Assembly (NCBI GenBank): GCA_009177195.1
Contig: WFMA01000010.1
Coordinates: forward strand, 8,777-15,449
Source of the DNA: Bacteroidales bacterium
GTDB taxonomy: Bacteria; Bacteroidota; Bacteroidia; Bacteroidales; Muribaculaceae
Direction: 5' to 3'
Length of the DNA: 6,673 bases
This document shows positions 1 to 5,814 of the stretch, in pieces (within the stretch, counting starts at the first letter, position 1; every line of letters starts with the position of its first letter). The notes beneath the pieces were generated by a model. The model was not told the DNA's origin and did not search any database. It saw only the letters and a program-made list of their open reading frames with translations. A program made the position numbers and the translations under genes.

Positions 1-267
1 TACATGGGCTTATATCAGTTCGGGCTTACTTATCTCACTCCTTCGCAACGCATGGGGGGAAGCATGAGATTCACCAAGCGCCGCGGGTGGAACCTGAATT
101 ATAACATGGTGCTGGAATTTTCCTACAAGCTCACTAACAATGACAACCAGTATCTGTTTGTGCAGTATTACAACGGTTACGGCGAGGGTATGCTCGCCTA
201 CAATAAGTATTGCTCGCAGTTGAGGGTGGGCATCTGTATAAAACCGCCCTTTTTCAGCGACTATTGA
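1..267 (+). CDS. pldA: Outer-membrane phospholipase A, C-terminal fragment
   Basis: Open from the left edge, so only the last 88 residues are visible. The closing segment has the signature of the final strands of the OMPLA beta-barrel: a run ending in YLFVQYYNGYGEGMLAYN, then LRVGICIKP. This parallels the family's GYGESLIDYN...RVGVG ending. Short alternating polar/aromatic stretches (LNYNMVLEFSYKL) fit barrel strands. Family members hydrolyse phospholipid acyl chains in the outer membrane. The His, Ser and Asn of the active site lie upstream of the window, so catalytic competence cannot be judged. The stop (TGA at 265-267) lies 14 bases inside the 3' end of the convergent DUF2752 gene. A possible plus-strand terminator hairpin sits within the last codons. 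It is the only plus-strand gene here. Assignment rests on the C-terminal motif alone. Confidence 0.72.
   Translation, partial: YMGLYQFGLTYLTPSQRMGGSMRFTKRRGWNLNYNMVLEFSYKLTNNDNQYLFVQYYNGYGEGMLAYNKYCSQLRVGICIKPPFFSDY
222..254 (+). terminator. Candidate intrinsic terminator inside the end of pldA
   Basis: On the plus strand GGGTGG (224-229) can pair with CCGCCC (244-249), with one G-U wobble. The stem can extend outward by A223-T250. The loop is 14 bases (230-243), and five T residues follow directly (250-254). The T run ends just before the pldA stop, so this hairpin would form from coding RNA. Read on the minus strand the same stem has no T run, so it would serve only pldA. The large loop makes it a moderate candidate. 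Confidence 0.4.
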
Positions 268-628
268 TGAAGTTGCGCAGTATCCACCAGGCAACAACGA
301 TAGCGAAACATATTTTAATCACCATTCCCGAGTTTAAGGCGCGATAAAGCTTCGGGTGGCGTTGGCGTGTCGTTTCTGAAAACACAAGCAGGACCACAAA
401 TGGCAGCGAGGCGACGAGCAGCGCGTTTTTGTTCCATGCCGTTGCGACATCGCCGTGGAGCAGCGCGTGGATGGCGCGCTGGGAGCCGCAACCCGGACAT
501 TGAAAGCCGGTGAGGCTCAGAAACGGGCAGCGTGGAAAAAACGCCGAGTCGCCGGGATCGAAGTAGAAATACACACAGATCCCGGCGGCAATGGCAAGTG
601 TCAATAAGATAATGAGATAGCGGTTCAT
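254..628 (-). CDS. DUF2752 family small membrane protein
   Basis: A 124-residue protein of unknown function. The first hydrophobic helix is at about residues 3-22. The DUF2752 signature follows at 31-60: CPFLSLTGFQCPGCGSQRA, with Cys34, Cys44 and Cys47 (a CPGC pair), then HALLHGD and a WNKNAL patch. Two more helices lie at about 69-84 and 104-120, giving about three membrane spans. An in-frame upstream ATG at 712 would add 28 residues, but they are basic, unlike a membrane protein start, and read through the preceding gene. I therefore chose the ATG at 628, which overlaps the preceding stop as TGATG and suggests translational coupling. Its 3' end overlaps pldA by 14 bases. The cysteines could bind metal or be redox-active, but the sequence does not decide this. 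Confidence 0.85.
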   Translation of the reverse strand: MNRYLIILLTLAIAAGICVYFYFDPGDSAFFPRCPFLSLTGFQCPGCGSQRAIHALLHGDVATAWNKNALLVASLPFVVLLVFSETTRQRHPKLYRALNSGMVIKICFAIVVAWWILRNFINSR

Positions 629-1041
629 CAGATGAACCAGTTGAAGGGCACCCCTGTGAAGATTGCGGCGGGGGCGCCGATCAATCCAAGCACGAAGGAG
701 ATGATACACCATATCTTCGCATTATTGGACGCCTTGAGAGCTCCTTCGTAGTCGCCGCGGGAATAGCGTGACTCCACCGAGGAGGAGTAGACGATAGCCA
801 CTATTCCGGCAGGAAGACAGCAGAGCAGCATCAGCACTATCGACCATGCGAAGTAGGTGTCGGGGCAAGGTGGGAGTTGAGTGAAATTGCGGAAGCCGAA
901 TTCAGCCACGCTTGCTGCCGGCACCCATTGCTGAAAGCCTTGAGTCCAAACAAGGGTATCCGGGGTGGCTCCCAGCGCGAGAATCTCAGCCGGCGACAGG
1001 GGTCCCACCTTTACGTTGTTGATTAATGCCCAATATTGCAT
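628..1041 (-). CDS. GYF_2 (DUF4339) - CD225/dispanin membrane protein
   Basis: A 137-residue two-domain protein. Residues 2-48 are a GYF_2 (DUF4339) domain: YWALINN, VGPLSPAEI and LVWTQGFQQWVPA, with conserved Trp4, Trp32 and Trp39. Residues 62-133 match the CD225/dispanin family, which includes eukaryotic IFITM proteins. A first membrane segment carries LCCLPAGIVAIVYSS (about 73-87), then a loop ESRYSRGDYEGALKASNNAK and a second hydrophobic segment at about 110-130. Eukaryotic GYF domains bind proline-rich peptides and IFITM proteins act on membranes. The bacterial role is unknown, and I infer only a membrane-anchored adaptor. It follows deoC by 23 bases that include a purine-rich stretch suitable for ribosome binding, and it overlaps the DUF2752 gene by one base. 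The pairing suggests the two proteins work together. Confidence 0.88.
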   Translation of the reverse strand: MQYWALINNVKVGPLSPAEILALGATPDTLVWTQGFQQWVPAASVAEFGFRNFTQLPPCPDTYFAWSIVLMLLCCLPAGIVAIVYSSSVESRYSRGDYEGALKASNNAKIWCIISFVLGLIGAPAAIFTGVPFNWFI

Positions 1042-1064
1042 CTTTAATCTTTTTCTTGACTTGA

Positions 1065-1949
1065 TTAGAAGAATTTTGTTTCTTTCTCAAGGATTTCTCC
1101 GAGAAGATTATTGGCAAGACGGCTTGTGCCGATGCGGAAATACTCGTTGTTGAGCCATTCCTCGCCGAGCACTTCTTTTATCACCGTGTAATATTTCACC
1201 GCGTCGGCGGCTGTCGACACGCCTCCCGATGCCTTGAAGCCAACCTTATTGCCGGTCTTTTCGTAATATTCCTTGATGCATTGAGCCATCACGTAGGCGG
1301 CTTCAAGAGTGGCGCCGTCATATACTTTTCCGGTCGAGGTCTTGATGAAGTCGGCGCCTGAGTACATTGACAGAATCGCTGCGTTGCGAATGTTTTCAGC
1401 GGTTTTCAGCGCCCCCGTTTCAAGAATCACTTTCAGGCGGGCGTGGCGGCAAGAGTGTTTCTGCTCGGCGATTTCGTCGGCAACCTCCTCCCAGTCGCCG
1501 CCAAAGTAGTTGCCGCAATTGAACACGATGTCAATTTCATCGGCGCCGTCGGCGACAGCGAGCGCGGTTTCCGTGATTTTCACTTCGGGGAACGACTGCG
1601 CGGTGGGAAACGCTCCTGACACACAGGCTATTTTAACTGAAGAAACATCGAGCACCGTTCTTACCACCTGGGCGAAATTGGGATATACGCATATTGCTGC
1701 TACATTGGGGAGGTCGGGATATTCTTCGTCAAATGCGTTGACCTTCTCGACGAATTCAGCTACCGATGAGGGAGAATCGGTGGTCGACAGGGTGGTGAGG
1801 TCCATGCAATTGAAGATGGTTTTATACACGTCGGCATTCATGTTCTCCATGAGATGCTTTGAGAGAATCTCCTCAACAGCCGCCTTGATTGCGTTGTCGT
1901 CGGTTATCACCTGCGATGAGGCTACGGTGTCGTGATATTTGTCTGACAT
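1065..1949 (-). CDS. deoC: Deoxyribose-phosphate aldolase
   Basis: Cytoplasmic class I aldolase that splits 2-deoxy-D-ribose 5-phosphate into glyceraldehyde 3-phosphate and acetaldehyde, the last step of deoxynucleoside catabolism. The 294 residues form a TIM barrel from about residue 45. Recognisable elements are AAICVYPNF (84-92), DEIDIVFN (137-144, with the conserved Asp140), KVILETGAL (173-181), FIKTSTGKV (201-209, Schiff-base Lys203) and VGFKASGGV (236-244, with the second conserved Lys239). It is about 35 residues longer than the E. coli enzyme, mostly from an N-terminal extension. All expected catalytic positions are present. The gene starts 17 bases after the MazG-type gene and is followed 23 bases later by the GYF_2-CD225 gene. 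It probably shares their transcript rather than sitting in a classical deo operon, since no deoA, deoB or deoD is nearby. Confidence 0.96.
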   Translation of the reverse strand: MSDKYHDTVASSQVITDDNAIKAAVEEILSKHLMENMNADVYKTIFNCMDLTTLSTTDSPSSVAEFVEKVNAFDEEYPDLPNVAAICVYPNFAQVVRTVLDVSSVKIACVSGAFPTAQSFPEVKITETALAVADGADEIDIVFNCGNYFGGDWEEVADEIAEQKHSCRHARLKVILETGALKTAENIRNAAILSMYSGADFIKTSTGKVYDGATLEAAYVMAQCIKEYYEKTGNKVGFKASGGVSTAADAVKYYTVIKEVLGEEWLNNEYFRIGTSRLANNLLGEILEKETKFF

Positions 1950-1966
1950 AGTTTTATGGAGTTTAG

Positions 1967-2317
1967 TTATTGATTGTCTTTTAGTTTCGGGTTGTTGAGA
2001 TGTCGCGTGGCATCCCTTGAAGTTTTCTTGGCTACGTTTTTATGGAATGCGTCGGTGAGGTTGACTCCCGTCTGGTTGGCTATTGCCAGGAGCACCCACA
2101 TCACGTCGGCAAGTTCGTCGGCGAGCTCCTCTTTTTCGCCCGGCTTGAATGACTGGTCGCCATATTTTCGAGCCATGATGCGAGCCACTTCGCCTACCTC
2201 TTCAGTGAGGATCGCCATGTTGGTCAACGGAGAGAAGTATCTCACCCCCGTGGTGGTTATCCATCGGTCGACTGCTTCTTGAGCTTGCTCCAATGTTATG
2301 TCGGAGGGTTGTGTCAT
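1967..2317 (-). CDS. MazG-type nucleotide pyrophosphohydrolase
   Basis: A 116-residue single-domain, all-alpha NTP pyrophosphohydrolase of the MazG superfamily. Family members hydrolyse (d)NTPs to NMP and pyrophosphate, often as house-cleaning of abnormal nucleotides. The metal-binding signature is complete: EEVGE at residues 39-43, then ELADELADV at 64-72, giving the EExxE...ExxD arrangement with Glu68 and Asp71. A short [10 protein letters not shown] segment follows at 93-102. The length is normal for the single-domain type; full MazG has two such domains. The ATG overlaps the dtd stop as ATGA, so translation is probably coupled. The true substrate cannot be read from sequence. I leave the symbol blank because this is a MazG-like protein and not MazG proper. 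Confidence 0.92.
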   Translation of the reverse strand: MTQPSDITLEQAQEAVDRWITTTGVRYFSPLTNMAILTEEVGEVARIMARKYGDQSFKPGEKEELADELADVMWVLLAIANQTGVNLTDAFHKNVAKKTSRDATRHLNNPKLKDNQ

Positions 2318-2766
2318 TCTTTCAGTTTTGAATCGATTATTATTGTTACGGGACCGTCGTTGACGAGCGCCACCTGCATGTTGGCTCCAAACACGCCTGT
2401 AGCCGTTTTCTTTCCGAGCTTTTCCGACATGAGGTCGCAGAATAGCTCGTAGAGAGGCACTGCCGTTTCGTGTCCGGCGGCGCGTATGTAGCTCGGTCGG
2501 TTGCCTTTGCGGGTGGAGGCAGTCAAGGTGAACTGGCTCACGGCAAGCGCCTCGCCGCCGACATCGACCACCGAGCGGTTCATCACTCCGTTTTCATCGT
2601 CGAATATGCGCAGCGCGGCTGCCTTCGATGCGAGCCAAGCGACGTCATCGGGGGTGTCGCCGCTTTCCACGCCCACAAGTATCATGAGCCCTTTTCCGAT
2701 GGCGGAATGTCGTGCCCCGTCGATGCTTACGGATGCCTTGGTTACGCGTTGTATTACGAGCCTCAT
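2314..2766 (-). CDS. dtd: D-aminoacyl-tRNA deacylase
   Basis: Cytoplasmic proofreading enzyme that hydrolyses D-aminoacyl-tRNAs, and mischarged glycyl-tRNA(Ala) in studied members, freeing the tRNA. The 150 residues match the usual family length. Both active-site signatures are present: SQFTLTAST at 77-85, followed by KGNRPSY (87-93), and NDGPVT at 136-141, which holds the Gly-cisPro pair that gives chiral selectivity. The N-terminus [17 protein letters not shown] is typical and fixes the start. It is the first gene of the five-gene minus-strand operon. The Bacteroidetes-type promoter ends about 30 bases upstream. The leader is A/T-rich with no Shine-Dalgarno sequence, as is common in this phylum. 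It overlaps the next gene by four bases. Confidence 0.96.
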   Translation of the reverse strand: MRLVIQRVTKASVSIDGARHSAIGKGLMILVGVESGDTPDDVAWLASKAAALRIFDDENGVMNRSVVDVGGEALAVSQFTLTASTRKGNRPSYIRAAGHETAVPLYELFCDLMSEKLGKKTATGVFGANMQVALVNDGPVTIIIDSKLKE

Positions 2767-2798
2767 AAATCTTTAAAAACAGTTTGACTATAATAACG

Positions 2799-2833
2799 CA
2801 AAAATAGGCATTTTTTCTTTAATCAGGCAAGAA
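2799..2833 (-). promoter_or_regulatory. Bacteroidetes-type promoter for the dtd operon
   Basis: Read on the minus strand, TATTTTTG (2806 to 2799) matches the Bacteroidetes -7 consensus TAnnTTTG exactly. A TTCTTG at 2833-2828 provides the TTG of the -33 element with a 21-base spacer. Transcription would start near 2793, giving a leader of about 27 bases before the dtd ATG. It lies in the only sizeable gap upstream of that operon. Its -33 element falls inside the dyad at 2819-2846. Confidence 0.6.
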
Positions 2834-2846
2834 ATTGCATGATTAA
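2819..2846. repeat. Imperfect 12-base dyad (hairpin or operator candidate)
   Basis: On the plus strand TTAATCAGGCAA (2819-2830) is followed by GAAA and then TTGCATGATTAA (2835-2846). The arms pair at 11 of 12 positions, the exception being G2826 against A2839. It lies 13 bases beyond the stop of the tandem esterase gene and covers the -33 element of the dtd promoter. Neither strand has a T run after the stem, so it is a poor classical terminator. It may be an operator, a 3'-end stabilising hairpin or a Rho-assisted end. Confidence 0.5.
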
Positions 2847-2859
2847 GCCGCTTTCGACA

Positions 2860-4497
2860 TTATTTGAGATAGTCTTTAAGAGGGCAGTCGGAGGCTTGCA
2901 GCCCCTCGGCGATGCTCTCGGCGTTGAGACGCGCGCCTTTTAGCGATGAATGGGTATGGTCCTTTTTGAAATATTCCGCCACCTTGCCGAGACCATCGTT
3001 CCATGCGATTTTTTCGAGCTTGTCGCCCGTGATTTTGTTGAGGTCGATGTAGTAGGCTCCCGATTGCGCTGCGGCTTGTTTCGACCAGGCTCCGAAAGAG
3101 TCGGTGTTTCGGGATATCTTGCCGTTGTCAAACATGTTTCTCGGTGTGTGGCTCAGGACAATCGCAGTGGCTCCTTTTTCATGCGCGTCCATCACGAATT
3201 TCCTTATATACCAGCCAAATGGATATATTACCTGATACTGCCCGGTAGGCTCCATTTTGTAGACCTTGCTGTCGTTTCCGGCGCCGGGAAGCTCCGCGCG
3301 GGCTTTGCCGGTATTGATGGCGCCGGCATCGTTGTGTCCGAATTGCATGATTACAAAATCGCCCGGTTGGAGGGCGTTGTAGATTTTGTCCCATCTGCCT
3401 TCATCGAGGAAAGTGCGCGCGCTGCGTCCCGCCATTGCGTGGTTTTCGACGGTGATTCGTGCCGGGTCAAACATTTCGCCGATCACGCTACCCCAGCCCC
3501 ACATGCTATCCTCGCCGTCATCCTCGTTTTTGACGGTGCTGTCGCCGATGGTGAACACCACGGGACACCCGGGACGGCGCGACGAACCGGTGACGGTGTC
3601 GGCGACGACGGGTTTAAGGTAAGCCGCAAGCTTAAGCCCTTTGCAGTCGCGTATGCCTTCGACTGCCGATTCTGCGTTCACCCTTGCGCCGAATGCGGAG
3701 TTGTGGATATTGTCGAGATAGAACATGTATTTCACTTTCTCTTTGCCAAAAGTCTCGAATTTTCTTGCCGAGATTTCGTTCAGGTCTATGAACGGCACTT
3801 TCTCCTTCTTGGCGACTTGCTTTGCCCATAATCCGAATGTCTCATTCACGCGGGTCACTTTTGTGCTGTCGGGGTCGTCCCACGCTTTTCTCGGCGTGAG
3901 CGACATCAGGATGGGGTGGGCGCCGCGCTTCTTGACATCGTTTATGAAGCGGCGCATGTATTCTCCGTAGGTGTAGACGGTCTCTTTTTCTCCGGTCTCT
4001 TGGATGGTCACGTTGAGCGAGTCTTTCCCTATGCCGGGAATCGACGCGCGCGCCCTCCCGCTGTCGTATGGACCGTTGTCGTTGTGACCGAGTTCGATAA
4101 TTACCCAGTCACCTTTCCGTATGCCTTTAAACACGTCAGCCCACAGGCGGTTATAGAAAGTGCGGCTGCTCATTCCTCCTAAAGCGTGGTTTTCAACGGT
4201 TATGCGGCTTTCGTCGAAATATTCCGGTGCGAAGTATCCCCAGCCCCATTGTCCGTTTTTGCCGTTGCCGAGGGTCCCCGTGCGCATCGTTGAGTTGCCG
4301 ACAAGAAACAGCACGGGGTTGTCGCCGCGTCGTGTCGAGCCGGCTACCGGACGTGCCGTGCGTGCTATGTTGAGGCTGTCGTAGGTGTTGTCGATGACGT
4401 TGTTCACATCCTTCATCGGCGACGCCACCTTGTTTTGCCCGAGAGCGGGAATGGCAGTTGAGATGGCGATGAGCGCCGTGAGAAAAAATGTCTTCAT
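2860..4497 (-). CDS. Secreted tandem-domain rhamnogalacturonan acetylesterase-like protein (CE12/SGNH)
   Basis: A 545-residue exported protein; signal peptide 1-20, likely cleaved at ALG-Q. Two homologous SGNH-hydrolase domains follow, at about 61-283 and 311-534, offset by about 249 residues. Domain 1 has GNST (Ser69), RITVENHALGG (98-108), GHND (137-140) and DNIH (Asp262, His265). Domain 2 has GDST (Ser320), RITVENHAMAG (347-357), GHND (387-390) and DHTH (Asp513, His516). The RITVENHA block recurs exactly and both sets of catalytic residues are complete. The nearest family I recognise is CE12 rhamnogalacturonan acetylesterase, which removes acetyl groups from pectin backbones; other acetylated glycans are possible. 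Single-domain members are about half this length. It is the last gene of the carbohydrate operon, 18 bases after the AXE1-like esterase, and probably acts in the periplasm. Confidence 0.9.
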   Translation of the reverse strand: MKTFFLTALIAISTAIPALGQNKVASPMKDVNNVIDNTYDSLNIARTARPVAGSTRRGDNPVLFLVGNSTMRTGTLGNGKNGQWGWGYFAPEYFDESRITVENHALGGMSSRTFYNRLWADVFKGIRKGDWVIIELGHNDNGPYDSGRARASIPGIGKDSLNVTIQETGEKETVYTYGEYMRRFINDVKKRGAHPILMSLTPRKAWDDPDSTKVTRVNETFGLWAKQVAKKEKVPFIDLNEISARKFETFGKEKVKYMFYLDNIHNSAFGARVNAESAVEGIRDCKGLKLAAYLKPVVADTVTGSSRRPGCPVVFTIGDSTVKNEDDGEDSMWGWGSVIGEMFDPARITVENHAMAGRSARTFLDEGRWDKIYNALQPGDFVIMQFGHNDAGAINTGKARAELPGAGNDSKVYKMEPTGQYQVIYPFGWYIRKFVMDAHEKGATAIVLSHTPRNMFDNGKISRNTDSFGAWSKQAAAQSGAYYIDLNKITGDKLEKIAWNDGLGKVAEYFKKDHTHSSLKGARLNAESIAEGLQASDCPLKDYLK

Positions 4498-4515
4498 AAA
4501 GATGTTCTTAGAGGG

Positions 4516-5802
4516 TTATTGGCACTGTTGTTTGATCCACTCGGTCGCCTCTTCGTTTGTTTCGGGAAAACGCCAGTGTCCGCTCGTGGGGGTGACCCGT
4601 AGTGTCTTGTCGGAGGTGATGGCGTTGTAGGCTGAATAGGTCGACGTGGGGGAGCAGGTCTCGTCGTTGTAGCCGAATGAATAGAACACGGGGCATTTCA
4701 GGATGCGCGCAAAGTTGACTACGTCGTAGTAGGGTAGCGTCTTTTCAGCTCCGTCGGCTTCCTCGGTGTTTCGAAAATATTTAGGCCAGCCGCCGGCACG
4801 GTCATGTTTGAACCCGAGTACGTCGCACAGGGCGGGATAGAACGGAGCGCAGAACTTGACTTTGGGGTTGAGCGCCGCGGTCACGATTGAAAGAGCCCCT
4901 CCCTGGCTTCCGCCGGTCACGCCTGCGTTTTTGCCGTCCCATTCAGGCAGCGAGCAAAGGAAGTCGACGCAGCGTGAACATCCCGCATATACATCGCGGT
5001 AATAGAACGAGTCTCGGTCGCCGATGCCCGTCCTGTTATACTCCTCGACGAGTTTTTGAGCCTTGGCATATTCCTCTTCGGGCAATTCAGGATTGCATCC
5101 CGAGTGGATGTTGATGTTCAGGTAGATGAAACCTTCCTTGGCATAGGTGGTGGAGGGGGAGATGCGTTTCGCTCCGGCTCCAGGGGGCGAGAAGAGAACA
5201 GGATGTTTTTTGTTGTCGCGCGGCTTTGAGAGGTAGCCATACATGTGTCGCCCGTCGGCGCCGACGGTGAGTTTTACCAGGCTCACTTCGATTGAGTCAT
5301 TGGAATAGCGGGGGAGAGGCGTTATTTCGGGATTCAAGGGAATTTTTTCGGCGGCTTTCAGCTGGCTGTCCCAGAATTTCTTGAAGTCGGCAGGCATCGG
5401 GGTGCAGCTCTCGATTTTTTCAGGACTGAATGCGGTTTTCACCAGGTCTTTGTAGGTCTTGCCGTAGACCGAGAAGTTCCACTCGCAGGAGCGGAAGCCG
5501 GGGGTGTGGCGCGTTCCGGCAGGAATTGTAGCCACGCCGTTGACAAACTTTACCGAGTCGGGGGTCATTTGCATCATTTCATCGCCGGTTTTATATTTGA
5601 CAGTCACGCCGTCGAGAGGGTTGCCCCCTTTGTATGCCTCGATGCGTATGACCGGTGTTTCGCCTGGTGCATACGTGCGGTCGGGGTGGTCGGTGGTCAT
5701 GAGATACTCCACATATTCACGGCGCGGAGGTGTGATTTGAGCCGGCGCGGGTAGAAGGGTCGCGATGGCGCAGGCGGCGATGAAAAGTCTTGGTTTCAAC
5801 AT
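4516..5802 (-). CDS. Secreted AXE1/CE7-like acetyl esterase
   Basis: A 428-residue exported alpha/beta hydrolase; signal peptide about 1-21, likely cleaved at APA-Q. Residues about 23-130 look like a beta-rich accessory domain. The AXE1-type hydrolase follows from about 135. Visible elements are VLFSPPGAGA (202-211), the nucleophile elbow GGSQGG (297-302, Ser299), FCAPFYPALCD (317-327), FGYND (376-380, Asp380) and SGHW (407-410, His409), giving a complete Ser-Asp-His triad. CE7 enzymes deacetylate acetylated sugars and short xylo-oligosaccharides. Two CE7 hallmarks are altered: the RGQ segment reads NIHSGCNPE and the final HE reads HW. This points to a divergent branch whose substrate may differ from xylan. 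The mature protein has eleven cysteines. It lies 12 bases after the GH2 gene and 18 before the tandem esterase, so all three are probably co-transcribed. Confidence 0.9.
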   Translation of the reverse strand: MLKPRLFIAACAIATLLPAPAQITPPRREYVEYLMTTDHPDRTYAPGETPVIRIEAYKGGNPLDGVTVKYKTGDEMMQMTPDSVKFVNGVATIPAGTRHTPGFRSCEWNFSVYGKTYKDLVKTAFSPEKIESCTPMPADFKKFWDSQLKAAEKIPLNPEITPLPRYSNDSIEVSLVKLTVGADGRHMYGYLSKPRDNKKHPVLFSPPGAGAKRISPSTTYAKEGFIYLNINIHSGCNPELPEEEYAKAQKLVEEYNRTGIGDRDSFYYRDVYAGCSRCVDFLCSLPEWDGKNAGVTGGSQGGALSIVTAALNPKVKFCAPFYPALCDVLGFKHDRAGGWPKYFRNTEEADGAEKTLPYYDVVNFARILKCPVFYSFGYNDETCSPTSTYSAYNAITSDKTLRVTPTSGHWRFPETNEEATEWIKQQCQ

Positions 5803-5814
5803 GATGCTGAGGTG

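Noticed and set aside
629..712. N-terminal extension of the DUF2752 protein to an upstream ATG at 712
   Set aside because: The extra 28 residues are Arg-rich and lie wholly inside the GYF_2-CD225 gene. The ATG at 628 starts at the first membrane helix and overlaps the upstream stop.
1510..1935. 141-codon plus-strand frame opposite deoC
   Set aside because: It is a low-complexity Ser/Thr/Ala-rich shadow of the deoC coding strand with no recognisable domain.
2767..2859. A T-tract intrinsic terminator for the esterase operon
   Set aside because: On the minus strand the dyad is followed by an A-rich stretch rather than T residues, and no other stem with a T run was found in the gap.
2950..3831. 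293-codon open frame on the plus strand opposite the tandem esterase
   Set aside because: It is antisense to a clearly real gene with two conserved domains. The translation shows no family features, and long antisense frames are common at this GC.
5770..5802. Possible lipoprotein signal (IAAC, Cys11) in the AXE1-like esterase
   Set aside because: Only five hydrophobic residues separate Arg5 from the cysteine, too short for a lipoprotein signal peptide. A normal cleavage site (APA-Q) follows at about residue 21.
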